NCBI RefSeq assembly: GCF_016744625.1
Contig: NZ_JADGDZ010000007.1
Span: 1-60,393, forward strand
Reading direction: 5' to 3'
Origin: Winogradskyella sp.
GTDB lineage: Bacteria; Bacteroidota; Bacteroidia; Flavobacteriales; Flavobacteriaceae
DNA length: 60,393 nucleotides
The stretch's first letter is position 1. Every line of letters begins with the position of its first letter. The position numbers and the translations under genes were made by a program. A model generated the notes under the pieces. The model was not told the DNA's origin, searched no databases, and was given only the letters and a program-made list of their open reading frames with translations. Of the stretch, positions 15,804 through 25,753 are shown piece after piece.

Positions 15804-18284
15804 TTAAAGTTCGTAAGCATTATTATTTACAAAGAAAATTGAGTTGACTAAAAATAATTTTCCATTTTCCCAAAAGCTTCTAAACAAGGTGTTTTCTACC
15901 ATGTAAATAAAACTTCCATTTCCCATAGGTTCTTCTCCAAATACTAAGGTTTGGTTTAGGTTTTTTAGTACGTCTTTGCCTGCAAAACCAGAATAAACTT
16001 TCGTACCATCTATATGTGCCACATTGTAACCACTATCTAGTAAACTGTATGCAGAACTACCACGTTTAAACGTAAAATAGTGGTTGTTATAACCAAAAGC
16101 CATAGGATGTGTGTCATCGATCTTAGTTTTAAAAATCGCACCAGTAATTAAGTTGTTACTATACTCACGTTCGCGATCTGCATAAGGGGTTAAATTGTCT
16201 TTATCTTCATCCTCTTCAGAATCTTTAGTTTTTAAACTAAACCCTTCTTTACCAGCAAAACTTCTAAGCGCTCCATCTATAGCTATTACTTTTCCACCAG
16301 AACGTACCCAATCTTTTAGTTTTTTCATATTGCTCTCATTGAGAACACTTTCGTAATAGCCATTAGGTATAATCAACACGTTGAATTTATTTAAGTTAGT
16401 ATTACTTAAATTATCTGTATTAATTGAGGTTAAAGGATAGTGTAATTGCTGCTCAAAGAAATGCCAGATTTCACCATAACTTAAGGAAGAAGTGCCTTCG
16501 CCAGAGAGCACTGCGATTTTTTGCTTGTTTACTAACTTAATGTCTGGCGAACCAATATCTGGTGTCGTTTGCGAAAAACCTGTGTTGATTTGCGTTAGAG
16601 GTTGCGCATGGTTTTGAGCAATAGTATTTAATGTGGCTACAAAGTCTTTTACATGCAGATTGTCTCCTTTTGTAATAATTAAAGAACCGCGTTCAAATGC
16701 ATTACCAGCAGATGTAAATGGTTTTTCAGTAAAACGAACTCTGAAGCTTTGCTTTAATAATTCAGCTAAAAATTGGGCATCTTCCATGGAGTTCCATTTG
16801 CTCACATAACCATAAGTATCATTTAATACCTGAAGTGATTTGCGTTCTAATAATTTATTACTGACCACTTTTTTTGTACTTGCAATAGCATCGAGTCCAT
16901 ATGCATAAGGAACTGACCAAGCAGTAATGTCATAGGTCAATGAATCTGTGAGTTTAGCATTTGGTTCAAACAACACCTTTACCATTTTTCCTTTTGGTTG
17001 ATTAGTGTGTACAACTAGAGCTTCATTAGTAACGTTCATTGTGCCTTGTTGACCTGTTTTATAATCATAGCCAGAAACTGTTTTGGTATTGGCATTTTCG
17101 TGTGAAATGTCGTGCTTATCTAAAAGTATTTTAAGACTATTCAAATTATCAGTATTGCCTTTAACCACATAACTCTTATACTTTAAGTTTGAATTATCAA
17201 AGAACTTAGCAAACTCTGTATTCAATTGTTTTGCGTTTTTTGAAGCGATTTCTACTGTAGAAATTCCTGTTGTGGTATGATGCGTTAAACGCTCTACTAA
17301 AGTTAAAACATGGCCTTCGTCATTCAAAATACCAAGTCCAGCCATTCCATGACCTCCTTGCTCGTAAGTCATACCAATTGCTCCCATATATGTTGGATAA
17401 GTGTCTCCATAACTAGGATAGAATAAATCGAAGCGTTCTCTGGTAAAGAATAACCAACCTTCAGCATCAAAATACTTAGCATGATTTTTCCCGATTTGTG
17501 TCTGAAAATCGCGTTGCCAATCACTAATGATTTCATGAAATGGCTCTGCTGCAGGAGCAAAATAATACGGTTCGTTAATGCCTTGCTCATGAAAATCGAC
17601 ATGAATATGTGGCATCCATTTATTATAAGCCGTAAGTCTAGATGCAGATTCAACCTGTGTTGCCCAAGCCCAATCCCTATTTAAGTCAAACAAGTAATGA
17701 TTTGGTCGTCCTCCAGGCCAAGGTTCGTTATGTTCGCTGGCATTTCTATCAATATCATAAGGCTGACTTGCCGTTTCATTATACCAATTAACGTAACGAT
17801 CTCTACCATCTGGATTAATACAAGGATCTATAATTACAACCGTATTCTCTAATAAGTCTTTGCTTTCTGTGAGTAATTTGTAAAGCGTCAACATAGAGGC
17901 TTCTGTACTCGAGGCTTCATTACCATGTACATTATAACTCAACCAAACGATAGCAACATTAGTAGAACTAGGAGAACCATCTAATAAGCCTGTATTTTTT
18001 AGGTTATTCTCTCGGATTGTTTCGAGGTTTTTAATATTCGCCTCACTCGATATATAAGCTAAGTATAAAGGTCTTCGCTCATTGGTTTTTCCATACTGTT
18101 CTAGCTTTACCTGATTAGGAGCTTTCTTTGCTACAGACTTAAAATAATCAATAACCTGATGATATCGACTAAACTGAGTCCCAATATCGTAACCTAAAAA
18201 GTCACTTGGAGATTGAATATTTTGTGCAATTGATAAGGTTTGGAAACTTAATCCGACAAGTAAAAGAACTAATAGTTTTTGCAT
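15804..18284 (-). CDS. Secreted M14-family zinc carboxypeptidase
   Basis: This 826-residue protein has a signal peptide (MQKLLVLLLVGLSFQTLSIA). The M14 zinc motif HGNE is at residues 120-123 (SYNVHGNEASSTEA), and the third ligand is in HIHVDFHEQG near 228. The DLNRDW motif at about 200-205 matches the substrate-binding Asn-Arg pair. After the catalytic domain comes a long C-terminal part with a glutamine-amidotransferase-like segment (LNKFNVLIIPNGYY, WVRSGGKVIAIDGALRSF), a layout known from large M14 proteins of Bacteroidota. There is no T9SS tail, so it probably acts in the periplasm. It is divergent from bshC across 115 bp. Confidence 0.88.
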   Translation of the reverse strand: MQKLLVLLLVGLSFQTLSIAQNIQSPSDFLGYDIGTQFSRYHQVIDYFKSVAKKAPNQVKLEQYGKTNERRPLYLAYISSEANIKNLETIRENNLKNTGLLDGSPSSTNVAIVWLSYNVHGNEASSTEASMLTLYKLLTESKDLLENTVVIIDPCINPDGRDRYVNWYNETASQPYDIDRNASEHNEPWPGGRPNHYLFDLNRDWAWATQVESASRLTAYNKWMPHIHVDFHEQGINEPYYFAPAAEPFHEIISDWQRDFQTQIGKNHAKYFDAEGWLFFTRERFDLFYPSYGDTYPTYMGAIGMTYEQGGHGMAGLGILNDEGHVLTLVERLTHHTTTGISTVEIASKNAKQLNTEFAKFFDNSNLKYKSYVVKGNTDNLNSLKILLDKHDISHENANTKTVSGYDYKTGQQGTMNVTNEALVVHTNQPKGKMVKVLFEPNAKLTDSLTYDITAWSVPYAYGLDAIASTKKVVSNKLLERKSLQVLNDTYGYVSKWNSMEDAQFLAELLKQSFRVRFTEKPFTSAGNAFERGSLIITKGDNLHVKDFVATLNTIAQNHAQPLTQINTGFSQTTPDIGSPDIKLVNKQKIAVLSGEGTSSLSYGEIWHFFEQQLHYPLTSINTDNLSNTNLNKFNVLIIPNGYYESVLNESNMKKLKDWVRSGGKVIAIDGALRSFAGKEGFSLKTKDSEEDEDKDNLTPYADREREYSNNLITGAIFKTKIDDTHPMAFGYNNHYFTFKRGSSAYSLLDSGYNVAHIDGTKVYSGFAGKDVLKNLNQTLVFGEEPMGNGSFIYMVENTLFRSFWENGKLFLVNSIFFVNNNAYEL

Positions 18285-18399
18285 TTAAAAGACGTTTGGT
18301 TGATTGCTAGTAAAGATACATAGCGCAAGCGAATTAACTAAAAATTAGCAGTTAAAAAATTGAAGTGCATTATATTTATGCCATAATTTAGTGATACGT

Positions 18400-19995
18400 A
18401 TGCCAACTGACTATATTCCGTTTAGAGAAACTAACTATTTCTCGGATTTTATTTGTGATTATTTAGATCAAAAACCAAAATTGAAGTCTTTATATAATCG
18501 GTTTCCATTATTAGAGAATTTTGAAGCTCAGATTGAAGAAAAGCAAATGTCTGTTCGAGCGCAGTCGAGAACTATCCTAGTTAAAGCGCTAAAGGTACAA
18601 TACTCTAATCTTGAAACTTCAGAGTTAACTCTTAATCATATTGAAAGTTTAAAGTCAGAAAACACCTTTACAATTACAACAGGTCATCAACTTAATTTAT
18701 TCACAGGACCATTATACTTTCTATATAAGATTATTTCAACCATAAACCTTACTAAGCAATTAAAAGAGAACTACCCAAAGTATAATTTTGTACCTATCTA
18801 TTGGATGGCTTCCGAAGATCATGATTTTGAAGAAATCAATTATTTCAATTTTAAAGGAAAGAAAATACAATGGAACTCTAAGCAAACAGGTGCGGTTGGT
18901 CATTTTAGTACAAAAGGTTTAGATGCAGTAATGGAAGTGATCTCTGCTGAATTCGGACCAGGAAAAAACGCAGAGCAGTTAATAGAATGGTTTAAAAACG
19001 CTTATTTGAATCATGATAATTTAGCTGATGCAACAAGATACTTGGCTAACGAATTATTTGGAGAACATGGTTTAGTGATTTTAGATTCAGATCATAAAGA
19101 TTTAAAACGCTTATTTATTCCGAATATAGAAAGAGAATTAGTTGAGCAAACTGCTTTTAAGCATGTTTCTGAAACCAATAAAACACTTGAAGATTTAGGT
19201 TTAAAGGTTCAAGTAAATCCAAGAGAAATCAATTTCTTTTATATAGATAAAGATTTAAGAGAGCGAATTGTTTTTGAAGATGATATGTTCAAAGTAAACA
19301 ATACAAATATCTCTTGGAGCAAGAGTGAATTACTAAAACACCTCGATGAGGTGCCAGAACGCTTTTCGCCAAATGTGATTATGCGACCATTGTATCAAGA
19401 AGTGATTTTACCAAATCTATGTTATATAGGTGGAGGAGGAGAAATGATTTATTGGTTGCAACTAAAATCCAATTTTGAAGCACAGCAAGTTACATTTCCA
19501 ATGTTATTATTGCGTAATTCGACTTTAGTGAAAACGGAAAAGCAAGCATCAAAATTAGATAAACTTAATATTTCTGATAAAGATATATTTTTAAAGCGCA
19601 GTAGTTTTATCAACAAAAAAGTTAGAAAAATATCAAATATAGATATTGATTTTTCAGAACAAATTAAACATTTAGAAGAACAATTTAAGGATTTGCATCT
19701 ACTCGCGGAGCAAACGGATAAGTCATTTGTAGGAGCTGTAAAAGCTCAAGAAACTAAGCAATTAAAAGGCTTAAAATATCTTGAAGAACGACTGCTAAAG
19801 GCTCAAAAAAAGAAATTAGCAGATCAAATTAGTCGTTGCACAGAATTGCAAGAGCAGTTGTTTCCTGGACAAAGTTTACAAGAACGGAACACTAATTTCT
19901 CGGAGTTGTATTTGGAACATGGAGAAGATTTAATTCCAAATTTGATAAAATCCTTGCAGCCTTTAAAAGGAGAGTTTTTAGTGTTAACAATTTGA
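18400..19995 (+). CDS. bshC: Bacillithiol biosynthesis cysteine-adding enzyme BshC
   Basis: From the ATG at 18400 (MPTDYIPFRETNYFSDFICD) the protein has 531 residues, the usual length for BshC; an ATG three codons earlier is less like the family start. Characteristic pieces are TTGHQLNLFTGPLYFLYKI (about residue 95), YWMASEDHDFEEINYF, VIMRPLYQEVILPNLCYIGG and the long coiled coil near the C-terminus. BshC joins cysteine to GlcN-malate in the last step of bacillithiol synthesis, giving the main low-molecular-weight thiol of many Flavobacteriia. bshA and bshB are not in this window. The next gene, guaA, starts 55 bp downstream behind its own promoter-like motif. Confidence 0.93.
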   Translation: MPTDYIPFRETNYFSDFICDYLDQKPKLKSLYNRFPLLENFEAQIEEKQMSVRAQSRTILVKALKVQYSNLETSELTLNHIESLKSENTFTITTGHQLNLFTGPLYFLYKIISTINLTKQLKENYPKYNFVPIYWMASEDHDFEEINYFNFKGKKIQWNSKQTGAVGHFSTKGLDAVMEVISAEFGPGKNAEQLIEWFKNAYLNHDNLADATRYLANELFGEHGLVILDSDHKDLKRLFIPNIERELVEQTAFKHVSETNKTLEDLGLKVQVNPREINFFYIDKDLRERIVFEDDMFKVNNTNISWSKSELLKHLDEVPERFSPNVIMRPLYQEVILPNLCYIGGGGEMIYWLQLKSNFEAQQVTFPMLLLRNSTLVKTEKQASKLDKLNISDKDIFLKRSSFINKKVRKISNIDIDFSEQIKHLEEQFKDLHLLAEQTDKSFVGAVKAQETKQLKGLKYLEERLLKAQKKKLADQISRCTELQEQLFPGQSLQERNTNFSELYLEHGEDLIPNLIKSLQPLKGEFLVLTI

Positions 19996-20039
19996 TATAA
20001 AATTTGTTTGCTAGTTGTTTTAATTTTGGTTGCAATTAT

Positions 20040-20047
20040 TATTTTTG
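20040..20047 (+). promoter_or_regulatory. TAnnTTTG promoter element directly before guaA
   Basis: TATTTTTG matches the Bacteroidota -7 consensus TAnnTTTG, and a TTG lies at 20015-20017, 22 bp upstream. The element ends only 3 bp before the ATG at 20051. Transcription should start a few bases after the element, so the guaA message would have no or almost no 5' leader. Confidence 0.45.
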
Positions 20048-20050
20048 CGC

Positions 20051-21586
20051 ATGCAACACAACAAAGTCCTAATTTTAGATTTCGGATCGCAATACACACA
20101 ACTTATTGCGCGACGCGTTAGAGAATTAAATATCTATTGCGAAATACACCCTTTCAATAAAATTCCTTCAGATTCAAACAGCTTTAAAGCGGTTATATTA
20201 TCGGGTAGTCCAAACTCAGTAAGAGGTGAAGATGTTTTGCATCCAGATCTTTCTGGCATAAGAGGTGAAAAACCAATGCTTGCCGTTTGCTATGGTGCGC
20301 AATATTTGGCGCATTTTTCTGGCGGTGAAGTCTCTGAATCTAATACAAGAGAATATGGTAGAGCCAATTTAGGCTTTATAAAATCTGATGAAGATTTTTT
20401 TGAAAACATACATGAGAGTAGTCAAGTATGGATGAGTCATAGTGATACTATTAAAAAATTGCCTTCAGGAGGTGTGCTTTTAGCGAGTACTAGTGATGTT
20501 GAAAATGCAGCATATAAGATTGAGGGAGAAGATACGTATGCGATTCAATTTCATCCAGAAGTATATCATACAACGGATGGTCATCAGTTATTACAGAATT
20601 TTTTAGTAAAAATAGCAAAACTCGAACAAGATTGGACTCCAAATGCTTTTGTAGAAGAGACAGTAGAAGACCTTAAAGCAAAATTAGGAAACGATAAAGT
20701 GGTATTAGGATTATCTGGTGGAGTAGATTCTTCAGTTGCTGCAATGTTATTGCATAAAGCTATTGGGAAAAACCTCTATTGTATCTTTGTTAATAATGGC
20801 TTGCTTAGAAAAAATGAGTTCGAAGATGTACTGCATCAATACGAAGGCATGGGATTTAACGTTAAAGGTGTAGATGCTTCGGCACGCTTTTTGGATGCTT
20901 TGAAGGGATTGAGTGATCCTGAGCTTAAAAGAAAAGCAATTGGGAAAGAGTTCATTGCCGTTTTTGATGATGAAGCACATCTTATACAAGACGTAAAATG
21001 GTTAGCGCAAGGCACTATTTATCCAGATGTTATTGAAAGTGTTTCGGCAACAGGTGGTCCAAGTGCAACAATAAAAAGTCATCATAATGTAGGTGGTTTA
21101 CCAGACTTTATGAAACTTAAAATTGTAGAGCCATTAAAGGCTTTGTTTAAAGATGAGGTAAGACGCGTTGGTGCTTCTATGAATATGGATAGTCAGTTAT
21201 TAGGTCGTCATCCATTTCCAGGACCAGGATTAGCAATTCGTATTCTTGGAGATCTAACTGAAGAGAAAGTGCGTATATTACAAGAGGTCGATGCTATTTT
21301 TATTAATAACCTTCGTTCTTGGAATTTATATGATAAAGTATGGCAAGCAGGAGCAATGCTACTACCAGTTAATAGTGTAGGAGTGATGGGAGATGAGCGT
21401 ACTTACGAAAAATGTGTAGCGCTTAGAGCTGTAGAAAGTACAGACGGAATGACTGCAGATTGGGTAAATTTACCGTATGAGTTTTTGCAAAAGACCTCAA
21501 ACGAAATTATAAATAAAGTAAAAGGTGTGAATAGAGTTGTATATGACATCAGCTCAAAACCACCTGCAACAATTGAATGGGAATAA
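20051..21586 (+). CDS. guaA: GMP synthase (glutamine-hydrolysing)
   Basis: The start at 20051 ([20 protein letters not shown]) gives 511 residues, the family length; an ATG at 20030 adds seven residues not seen in the family and lies upstream of the promoter element. The class I glutamine amidotransferase domain has its nucleophile in AVCYGAQYL and the His-Glu pair in FHPEVYH. The ATP pyrophosphatase P-loop is [13 protein letters not shown], and the C-terminal dimerisation domain has [16 protein letters not shown] and ends KPPATIEWE. It converts XMP to GMP. It ends 59 bp before the LysM gene. Confidence 0.97.
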   Translation: MQHNKVLILDFGSQYTQLIARRVRELNIYCEIHPFNKIPSDSNSFKAVILSGSPNSVRGEDVLHPDLSGIRGEKPMLAVCYGAQYLAHFSGGEVSESNTREYGRANLGFIKSDEDFFENIHESSQVWMSHSDTIKKLPSGGVLLASTSDVENAAYKIEGEDTYAIQFHPEVYHTTDGHQLLQNFLVKIAKLEQDWTPNAFVEETVEDLKAKLGNDKVVLGLSGGVDSSVAAMLLHKAIGKNLYCIFVNNGLLRKNEFEDVLHQYEGMGFNVKGVDASARFLDALKGLSDPELKRKAIGKEFIAVFDDEAHLIQDVKWLAQGTIYPDVIESVSATGGPSATIKSHHNVGGLPDFMKLKIVEPLKALFKDEVRRVGASMNMDSQLLGRHPFPGPGLAIRILGDLTEEKVRILQEVDAIFINNLRSWNLYDKVWQAGAMLLPVNSVGVMGDERTYEKCVALRAVESTDGMTADWVNLPYEFLQKTSNEIINKVKGVNRVVYDISSKPPATIEWE

Positions 21587-21645
21587 ATTTAGTGACTTAT
21601 TTGCTGAATTTGTTTCCAAAAATAGGATTAGCTAAAATAAAATAC

Positions 21646-23550
21646 ATGAAGAATTTTTTAACCATCATATTAATTATTTTTACGATTTCTCTTAATGCTC
21701 AGAACTACAAGGAGCACAAAGTGAAAGCTGGTGAAACTATTGAAAGTATTGCGAAACAGTATTTAGTAACACCTTTTGATATTTATGCATTGAATCCAGA
21801 TGCAAAATCAAAGTTTCAAACCAATACGGTTTTAATTATTCCTAATTCTAAAATTAAAAACGCACATATTGAAGAGGAAGTGCGTGAGTTAATAGGTTAT
21901 AAAAAGCACAAAGTAAAGCGTAAGGAAACTTTATATGGCTTAACTCAAAAGTATAGTGTTACTGAAGAAGAAATTAAGAAAGCCAATCGTTTCTTGTATT
22001 CCGAAAATCTTAAAAAAGGTGATAAAATTAGAATTCCTAAATACAGAACAGTCATTTCAAAGCAGACACTGAACAATACAGTTAAAAAATACAAAGTCCA
22101 ACCCAAAGAAGGCAAATGGAGAATTGCTTATAAATTTGGAATTACTGTTGCTGAGTTAGAAGATTTAAATCCTGGAATGAACTCCATTATTCAATCTGGA
22201 GATGAGCTTAATGTGCCTAACATTAAGGATAAAGAAGAAAAACCTATTGAAACGACTTCTAATTATTATGAAGTTTTACCTAAAGAAGGGTTTTACAGAC
22301 TGAAAGTGAAATTAGGATTAACACAAGAACAGTTAGAAGAGTTAAACCCTGAATTAAAAGACACTGGTTTAAAAGCTGGTATGGTTTTAAAGGTACCTTC
22401 TAATGTTGATGTCGCAGGTAGTTTGATAGATGTAGAGACTACAAGCCTTGAATCTAGTTTAAAGAATTTTAAAACTAAAAAATTAGCTCTAATGATGCCT
22501 TACCGTTTAAATAGAATCGATATAGATTCTGTGAAAGAAACGAAGGCAATGATTAAAAACAGTCGATTACTTTCTATTGTTTTAGATTTTCATATTGGTG
22601 TAACAATGGCATTAGACTCTGCTAAACAATTAGGGATTTCTACAGATTTAAAAGTATTAGATACACAATACCAACCAGCAACAACTAGAGAATTGTTAAC
22701 CGATAATGATTTTTCTGATTATGATGCAGTCATCGGACCAATGGAAGAAAAGAGTTTTGACCGTGTGGCTTTAGCCTTAAGAAAAGATAGAATTCCTGTT
22801 ATAGCAGCAATGAATAAGCCTAAAGAGGTTTATAACAATGTGTTTCAAACCATTCCGGAGGATAAATTGTTGCGAAAAGCAATGATTGATTTTGTGAAAG
22901 CCGATAGTTTAAAAACTAAGGTGGTTATTATTTCAGATCAGGCACATCGTGCATCTAGTGAAGCTTTAAAAGGAGAGTTCGCTAATTCAAAATTGATATT
23001 TTCAAGAAAGACTAAGAAAAATCCTAAAGATGCGTTCTTTATTTATCCAACAGATTTAGAAAATGTATTTACTGCTGGTAAAACGATAGTGTTTTTAGAA
23101 ACGAGCAGTAACTCATTTGCATCGAGTGTTATTAGTATGCTTAATGGTTTAATTGTAGATAAAACAGAAATTGTTCTAGCGACTTTAGATAAGAATAAAG
23201 CTTTTGAAGGTAAAGATATAGATAACAATAACTTGTCTAATCTCAAGTTTCATTATCCATCTGTAAACAAAGATTTTGATGAAACTAAATCGAATGCTTT
23301 TGCAAGAGCTTATAGAAAAGAATATGGTGTATCACCAAGTAAATATGTAGCTCGTGGTTTTGATATTACTTTAGATATTTTAATGCGATTAGCATCTGAG
23401 GATAATTTGTATGAAGCCTCTAGTGATATGATTGAAACTGAGTATATCGAAAATAAATTTAGATACAACAAATCCTTATTTGGTGGTTATGTAAACGAAG
23501 CAGTTTATATCGTGAAATACGATGAATTAAGAATCGTAAAGGCTAATTAA
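21646..23550 (+). CDS. LysM-repeat protein with a periplasmic-binding-like C-terminal domain
   Basis: The start at 21646 gives a signal peptide (MKNFLTIILIIFTISLNAQ); an in-frame start at 21577 overlaps guaA and puts 23 residues before it. Four LysM repeats follow, starting HKVKAGETIESIAKQY, HKVKRKETLYGLTQKY, YKVQPKEGKWRIAYKF and YEVLPKEGFYRLKVKL; the last two are diverged. LysM binds peptidoglycan. The C-terminal half (from LALMMPYRLNRIDID) has the look of the type 1 periplasmic-binding fold of amino-acid ABC receptors (VKVVIISDQ-like strand, DYDAVIGPMEEKSF). Such LysM plus receptor-fold proteins are common in Flavobacteriia; no ligand is known. It probably acts in the periplasm at the cell wall. 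Confidence 0.85.
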   Translation: MKNFLTIILIIFTISLNAQNYKEHKVKAGETIESIAKQYLVTPFDIYALNPDAKSKFQTNTVLIIPNSKIKNAHIEEEVRELIGYKKHKVKRKETLYGLTQKYSVTEEEIKKANRFLYSENLKKGDKIRIPKYRTVISKQTLNNTVKKYKVQPKEGKWRIAYKFGITVAELEDLNPGMNSIIQSGDELNVPNIKDKEEKPIETTSNYYEVLPKEGFYRLKVKLGLTQEQLEELNPELKDTGLKAGMVLKVPSNVDVAGSLIDVETTSLESSLKNFKTKKLALMMPYRLNRIDIDSVKETKAMIKNSRLLSIVLDFHIGVTMALDSAKQLGISTDLKVLDTQYQPATTRELLTDNDFSDYDAVIGPMEEKSFDRVALALRKDRIPVIAAMNKPKEVYNNVFQTIPEDKLLRKAMIDFVKADSLKTKVVIISDQAHRASSEALKGEFANSKLIFSRKTKKNPKDAFFIYPTDLENVFTAGKTIVFLETSSNSFASSVISMLNGLIVDKTEIVLATLDKNKAFEGKDIDNNNLSNLKFHYPSVNKDFDETKSNAFARAYRKEYGVSPSKYVARGFDITLDILMRLASEDNLYEASSDMIETEYIENKFRYNKSLFGGYVNEAVYIVKYDELRIVKAN

Positions 23551-23569
23551 AAGGCAATAATAGCAAAGG

Positions 23570-23617
23570 AATAGCGTTTCCTTCTAAAGGTGTAGTTTGC
23601 AATTAGAAATCGCTATT
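23570..23617 (+). promoter_or_regulatory. Inverted repeat between the LysM and DUF922 genes
   Basis: AATAGCG (23570-23576) and CGCTATT (23611-23617) are exact complements, extended by TTTC and GAAA with one bulged base. It lies 12 bp before the DUF922 start and lacks a following T-run, so it looks more like a leader hairpin than an intrinsic terminator. Function unknown. Confidence 0.35.
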
Positions 23618-23628
23618 AACTGTAGTTT

Positions 23629-24174
23629 ATGTATATTAAATCTCTCATTTTTTGTCTTCTATTTCTTGTTGTTGGAAAAACCTCTAACGAAGATACCATG
23701 ACGTGGGATGAAACTCGAAAACTTACTTGGGCAGATTTTAAAGCGAGTCCAGATGTAAGTTCTGATGCTGTGGCATTAACCGCTTCTGGTATTACTTTTG
23801 GCTACTCTGTTAAAACTTCGGGAGAACGGATTATCGATTTTTCTACATCAGTTGAAGCACATTTTTATCCGAATAAATCTTGGTATCTACAAGATAAAGG
23901 CAATACTTATATCTTAGGACATGAGCAATTACATTTTGATATTACCGAATTATATACACGTAAGTTTAGAGAGCAATTGAGTCGATTGGTAGTTAGCCAA
24001 AATGTAAAGAAACAGATGCAGCGTCTACATACTTCAATTAATGAAGCACTCAATGAAACTCAAAAACGTTATGATGCGCAAAGTAGCCACTCTATAAATG
24101 AGGACATGCAAAAGCAATGGGAAACGTTTATACAAGAAGAGCTTAAAAAACTAGATAAATACAAATCTAAGTAA
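23629..24174 (+). CDS. DUF922-family protein with an HEXXH motif
   Basis: This 181-residue protein has a short hydrophobic N-terminal export signal (MYIKSLIFCLLFLVVG). The DUF922 pattern is visible as LTWADFKASPD near residue 32, and ILGHEQLHFDITELYTRKF at 95-113. HEQLH at 98-102 is an HEXXH zinc-binding motif, and the family is regarded as probable secreted zinc proteases; activity has not been shown here. A Lys/Glu-rich helix ends the protein. Its stop overlaps the start of the DUF3820 gene by one base (TAATG), so the two are translationally coupled. Confidence 0.8.
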   Translation: MYIKSLIFCLLFLVVGKTSNEDTMTWDETRKLTWADFKASPDVSSDAVALTASGITFGYSVKTSGERIIDFSTSVEAHFYPNKSWYLQDKGNTYILGHEQLHFDITELYTRKFREQLSRLVVSQNVKKQMQRLHTSINEALNETQKRYDAQSSHSINEDMQKQWETFIQEELKKLDKYKSK

Positions 24175-24404
24175 TGCTAGAAGGTAGTAAAGAAGCACTT
24201 ATTGAGTTAGCACATTACAAGATGCCTTTTGGTAAATACAAAGACAGATACCTAGTTGATGTTCCAGAATACTATTATGTATGGTTTAAGCAAAAAGGAT
24301 TTCCTGAAGGCAAACTTGGTCGCATGATGATACAAATGCATGATATTAAAATCAATGGATTAGAAGAATTGATTTATAACATAAAGCGTAATTTTAAGAA
24401 GTAG
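24174..24404 (+). CDS. DUF3820-family protein
   Basis: This 76-residue protein has the compact DUF3820 pattern: ALIELAHYKMPFGKYKDRYL, then LVDVPEYYYVWFKQKGFPEG and a basic C-terminus. Members are small cytosolic proteins found in many bacteria, at times called putative quorum-sensing-regulated virulence factors; the true role is unknown. The ATG shares one base with the stop of the DUF922 gene. Its stop is 4 bp from the convergent stop of the next gene, and there is no room for a separate terminator. Confidence 0.8.
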   Translation: MLEGSKEALIELAHYKMPFGKYKDRYLVDVPEYYYVWFKQKGFPEGKLGRMMIQMHDIKINGLEELIYNIKRNFKK

Positions 24405-24408
24405 GTTT

Positions 24409-25086
24409 TTACTTTTTTATTTCCATTAATAAGTATGCAAAATCATTTCTTAGTTCTATGATTTTCCCTGTATTTATACTCAATCCGACTGATGATTTTC
24501 CATCACCAAAAGTTGATAAATTACCTGAGCCAAATGCATAGAAAATCACAGGCTGTTTTTCTTTCCATTGATGATAAACTGTCATTCCAGTAAAACCACC
24601 TTTATTTATTTTAACAGTTTTATTTTTAGGTATCTCAAATCTGAATATTTCATTTGCTTTTAATTCAATTTTATTTTCATCAATTTTAAACTTTTGAGTT
24701 TTAGTATCATTTCCGAAAAAGTAAATTACATTGGTTTCGTTATTGTTTTTGTTTTCTTCCTGGAATTTCGGCAATACAGAGAATAGTTCTATGGTAACTG
24801 ACGTTTTATTTTTCGAATTCTCATTATGAATAAACTTAAAGGCATTTGCGGAAAAATCAATAGCCATTTTTTGAATACCTCTTATTATTTCATTGAAATC
24901 ATCTGATTTTACTTTAATTTTCGCAATAAAATAATAGTCATTTAATTCGGTTTTTGAATTAATAAAAGTTAATCCTTTTTCTTTTATGTTAGGAACACTA
25001 TCAGTTTTTTTGATCACTTCAATTTCTTGAGAAAAAGCAGATGTAATAGCAAATAGAAAAATAATTTTAAGTAGTAGGTTTTTCAT
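24409..25086 (-). CDS. Secreted protein of unknown function
   Basis: I do not recognise a family in this 225-residue protein. It has a signal peptide (MKNLLLKIIFLFAITSAFS, then QEIEVIKK). The rest is mixed alpha/beta, with a beta-rich second half (RFEIPKNKTVKINKGGFTGM, VYHQWKEKQPVIFYAFGSG). No catalytic motif, lipobox or T9SS tail is present. It is part of an ORFan-rich stretch between the DUF3820 gene and pyrG, where neighbours vary in strand and have few recognisable families; this suggests an accessory region. Confidence 0.6.
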   Translation of the reverse strand: MKNLLLKIIFLFAITSAFSQEIEVIKKTDSVPNIKEKGLTFINSKTELNDYYFIAKIKVKSDDFNEIIRGIQKMAIDFSANAFKFIHNENSKNKTSVTIELFSVLPKFQEENKNNNETNVIYFFGNDTKTQKFKIDENKIELKANEIFRFEIPKNKTVKINKGGFTGMTVYHQWKEKQPVIFYAFGSGNLSTFGDGKSSVGLSINTGKIIELRNDFAYLLMEIKK

Positions 25087-25189
25087 TTTTTATTTTTTTT
25101 CAAATTAAAGGGAATGATTCGTTGATGTAAAAGCGTTTAGATGTTTTATATTCAACGTTAAACGAAGTTAGGCTTTTATTTATGCAAAG

Positions 25190-25753
25190 TCAAGCACTCA
25201 AATTAGTAATACACTGCTCTCTAAGCTCCCAAATTTCATTAAAACTAAATGGAATGTTTTGTTCTTTTATCCATGTTTTAATAAAAGCCTTGTGAAAATC
25301 TACTTTAAATTGGGCAACTTGGTGTGGTTCAATTTCTTGTTCTAATAGTACGTCATTCTTAATTCTATTAAAATCAGAATTTCTAGACGTAAAATCGATG
25401 CGCTCTCCATCTATAAATAAATAACAGTGAGCTTCAGGTATATATTGAAGATTAACTTTAACTAGTATGTCTCCAATTTTTGGAGTGTTACTAGAATTCA
25501 TTTTATAAATACCAAGAATCAGTTTTATATTAGGAATGGCATTTAAACTTGCTATTTCTTTTAAAAGTGCATGTTTAGAGCTGCATGTTCCTTTTTTGTC
25601 TTTTAATACTAAAGATAAATCTGTTCTGTTATCATTTCTTCCATAAGGCAGGTTTTTAATAAAATCGGTAAGCTCATTCCAGGATGAAATATTACTCTTT
25701 TTTAGAATTTTTGTTAATTCATCACTAGATACTAATTCAAAATTTTCTCTCAT
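25190..25753 (-). CDS. Transglutaminase-like cysteine protein (cytosolic)
   Basis: This 187-residue protein has no signal peptide. It contains a plausible transglutaminase-like triad in the right order: Cys57 in KKGTCSSKHALLKEIA, His109 in YIPEAHCYLFIDG and Asp120 in ERIDFTSRN. The spacing and the Cys-S-S-K-H helix fit the papain-like transglutaminase core, though the protein lacks other landmarks, so the enzyme class is uncertain. Possible activities are amide hydrolysis or deamidation. It is alone in its transcription unit, with 103 bp to the downstream gene and 237 bp of upstream sequence. The downstream gap contains AACGTTAAACG (25154-25164), similar to the cassette end at 38920-38930. 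Confidence 0.5.
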   Translation of the reverse strand: MRENFELVSSDELTKILKKSNISSWNELTDFIKNLPYGRNDNRTDLSLVLKDKKGTCSSKHALLKEIASLNAIPNIKLILGIYKMNSSNTPKIGDILVKVNLQYIPEAHCYLFIDGERIDFTSRNSDFNRIKNDVLLEQEIEPHQVAQFKVDFHKAFIKTWIKEQNIPFSFNEIWELREQCITNLSA

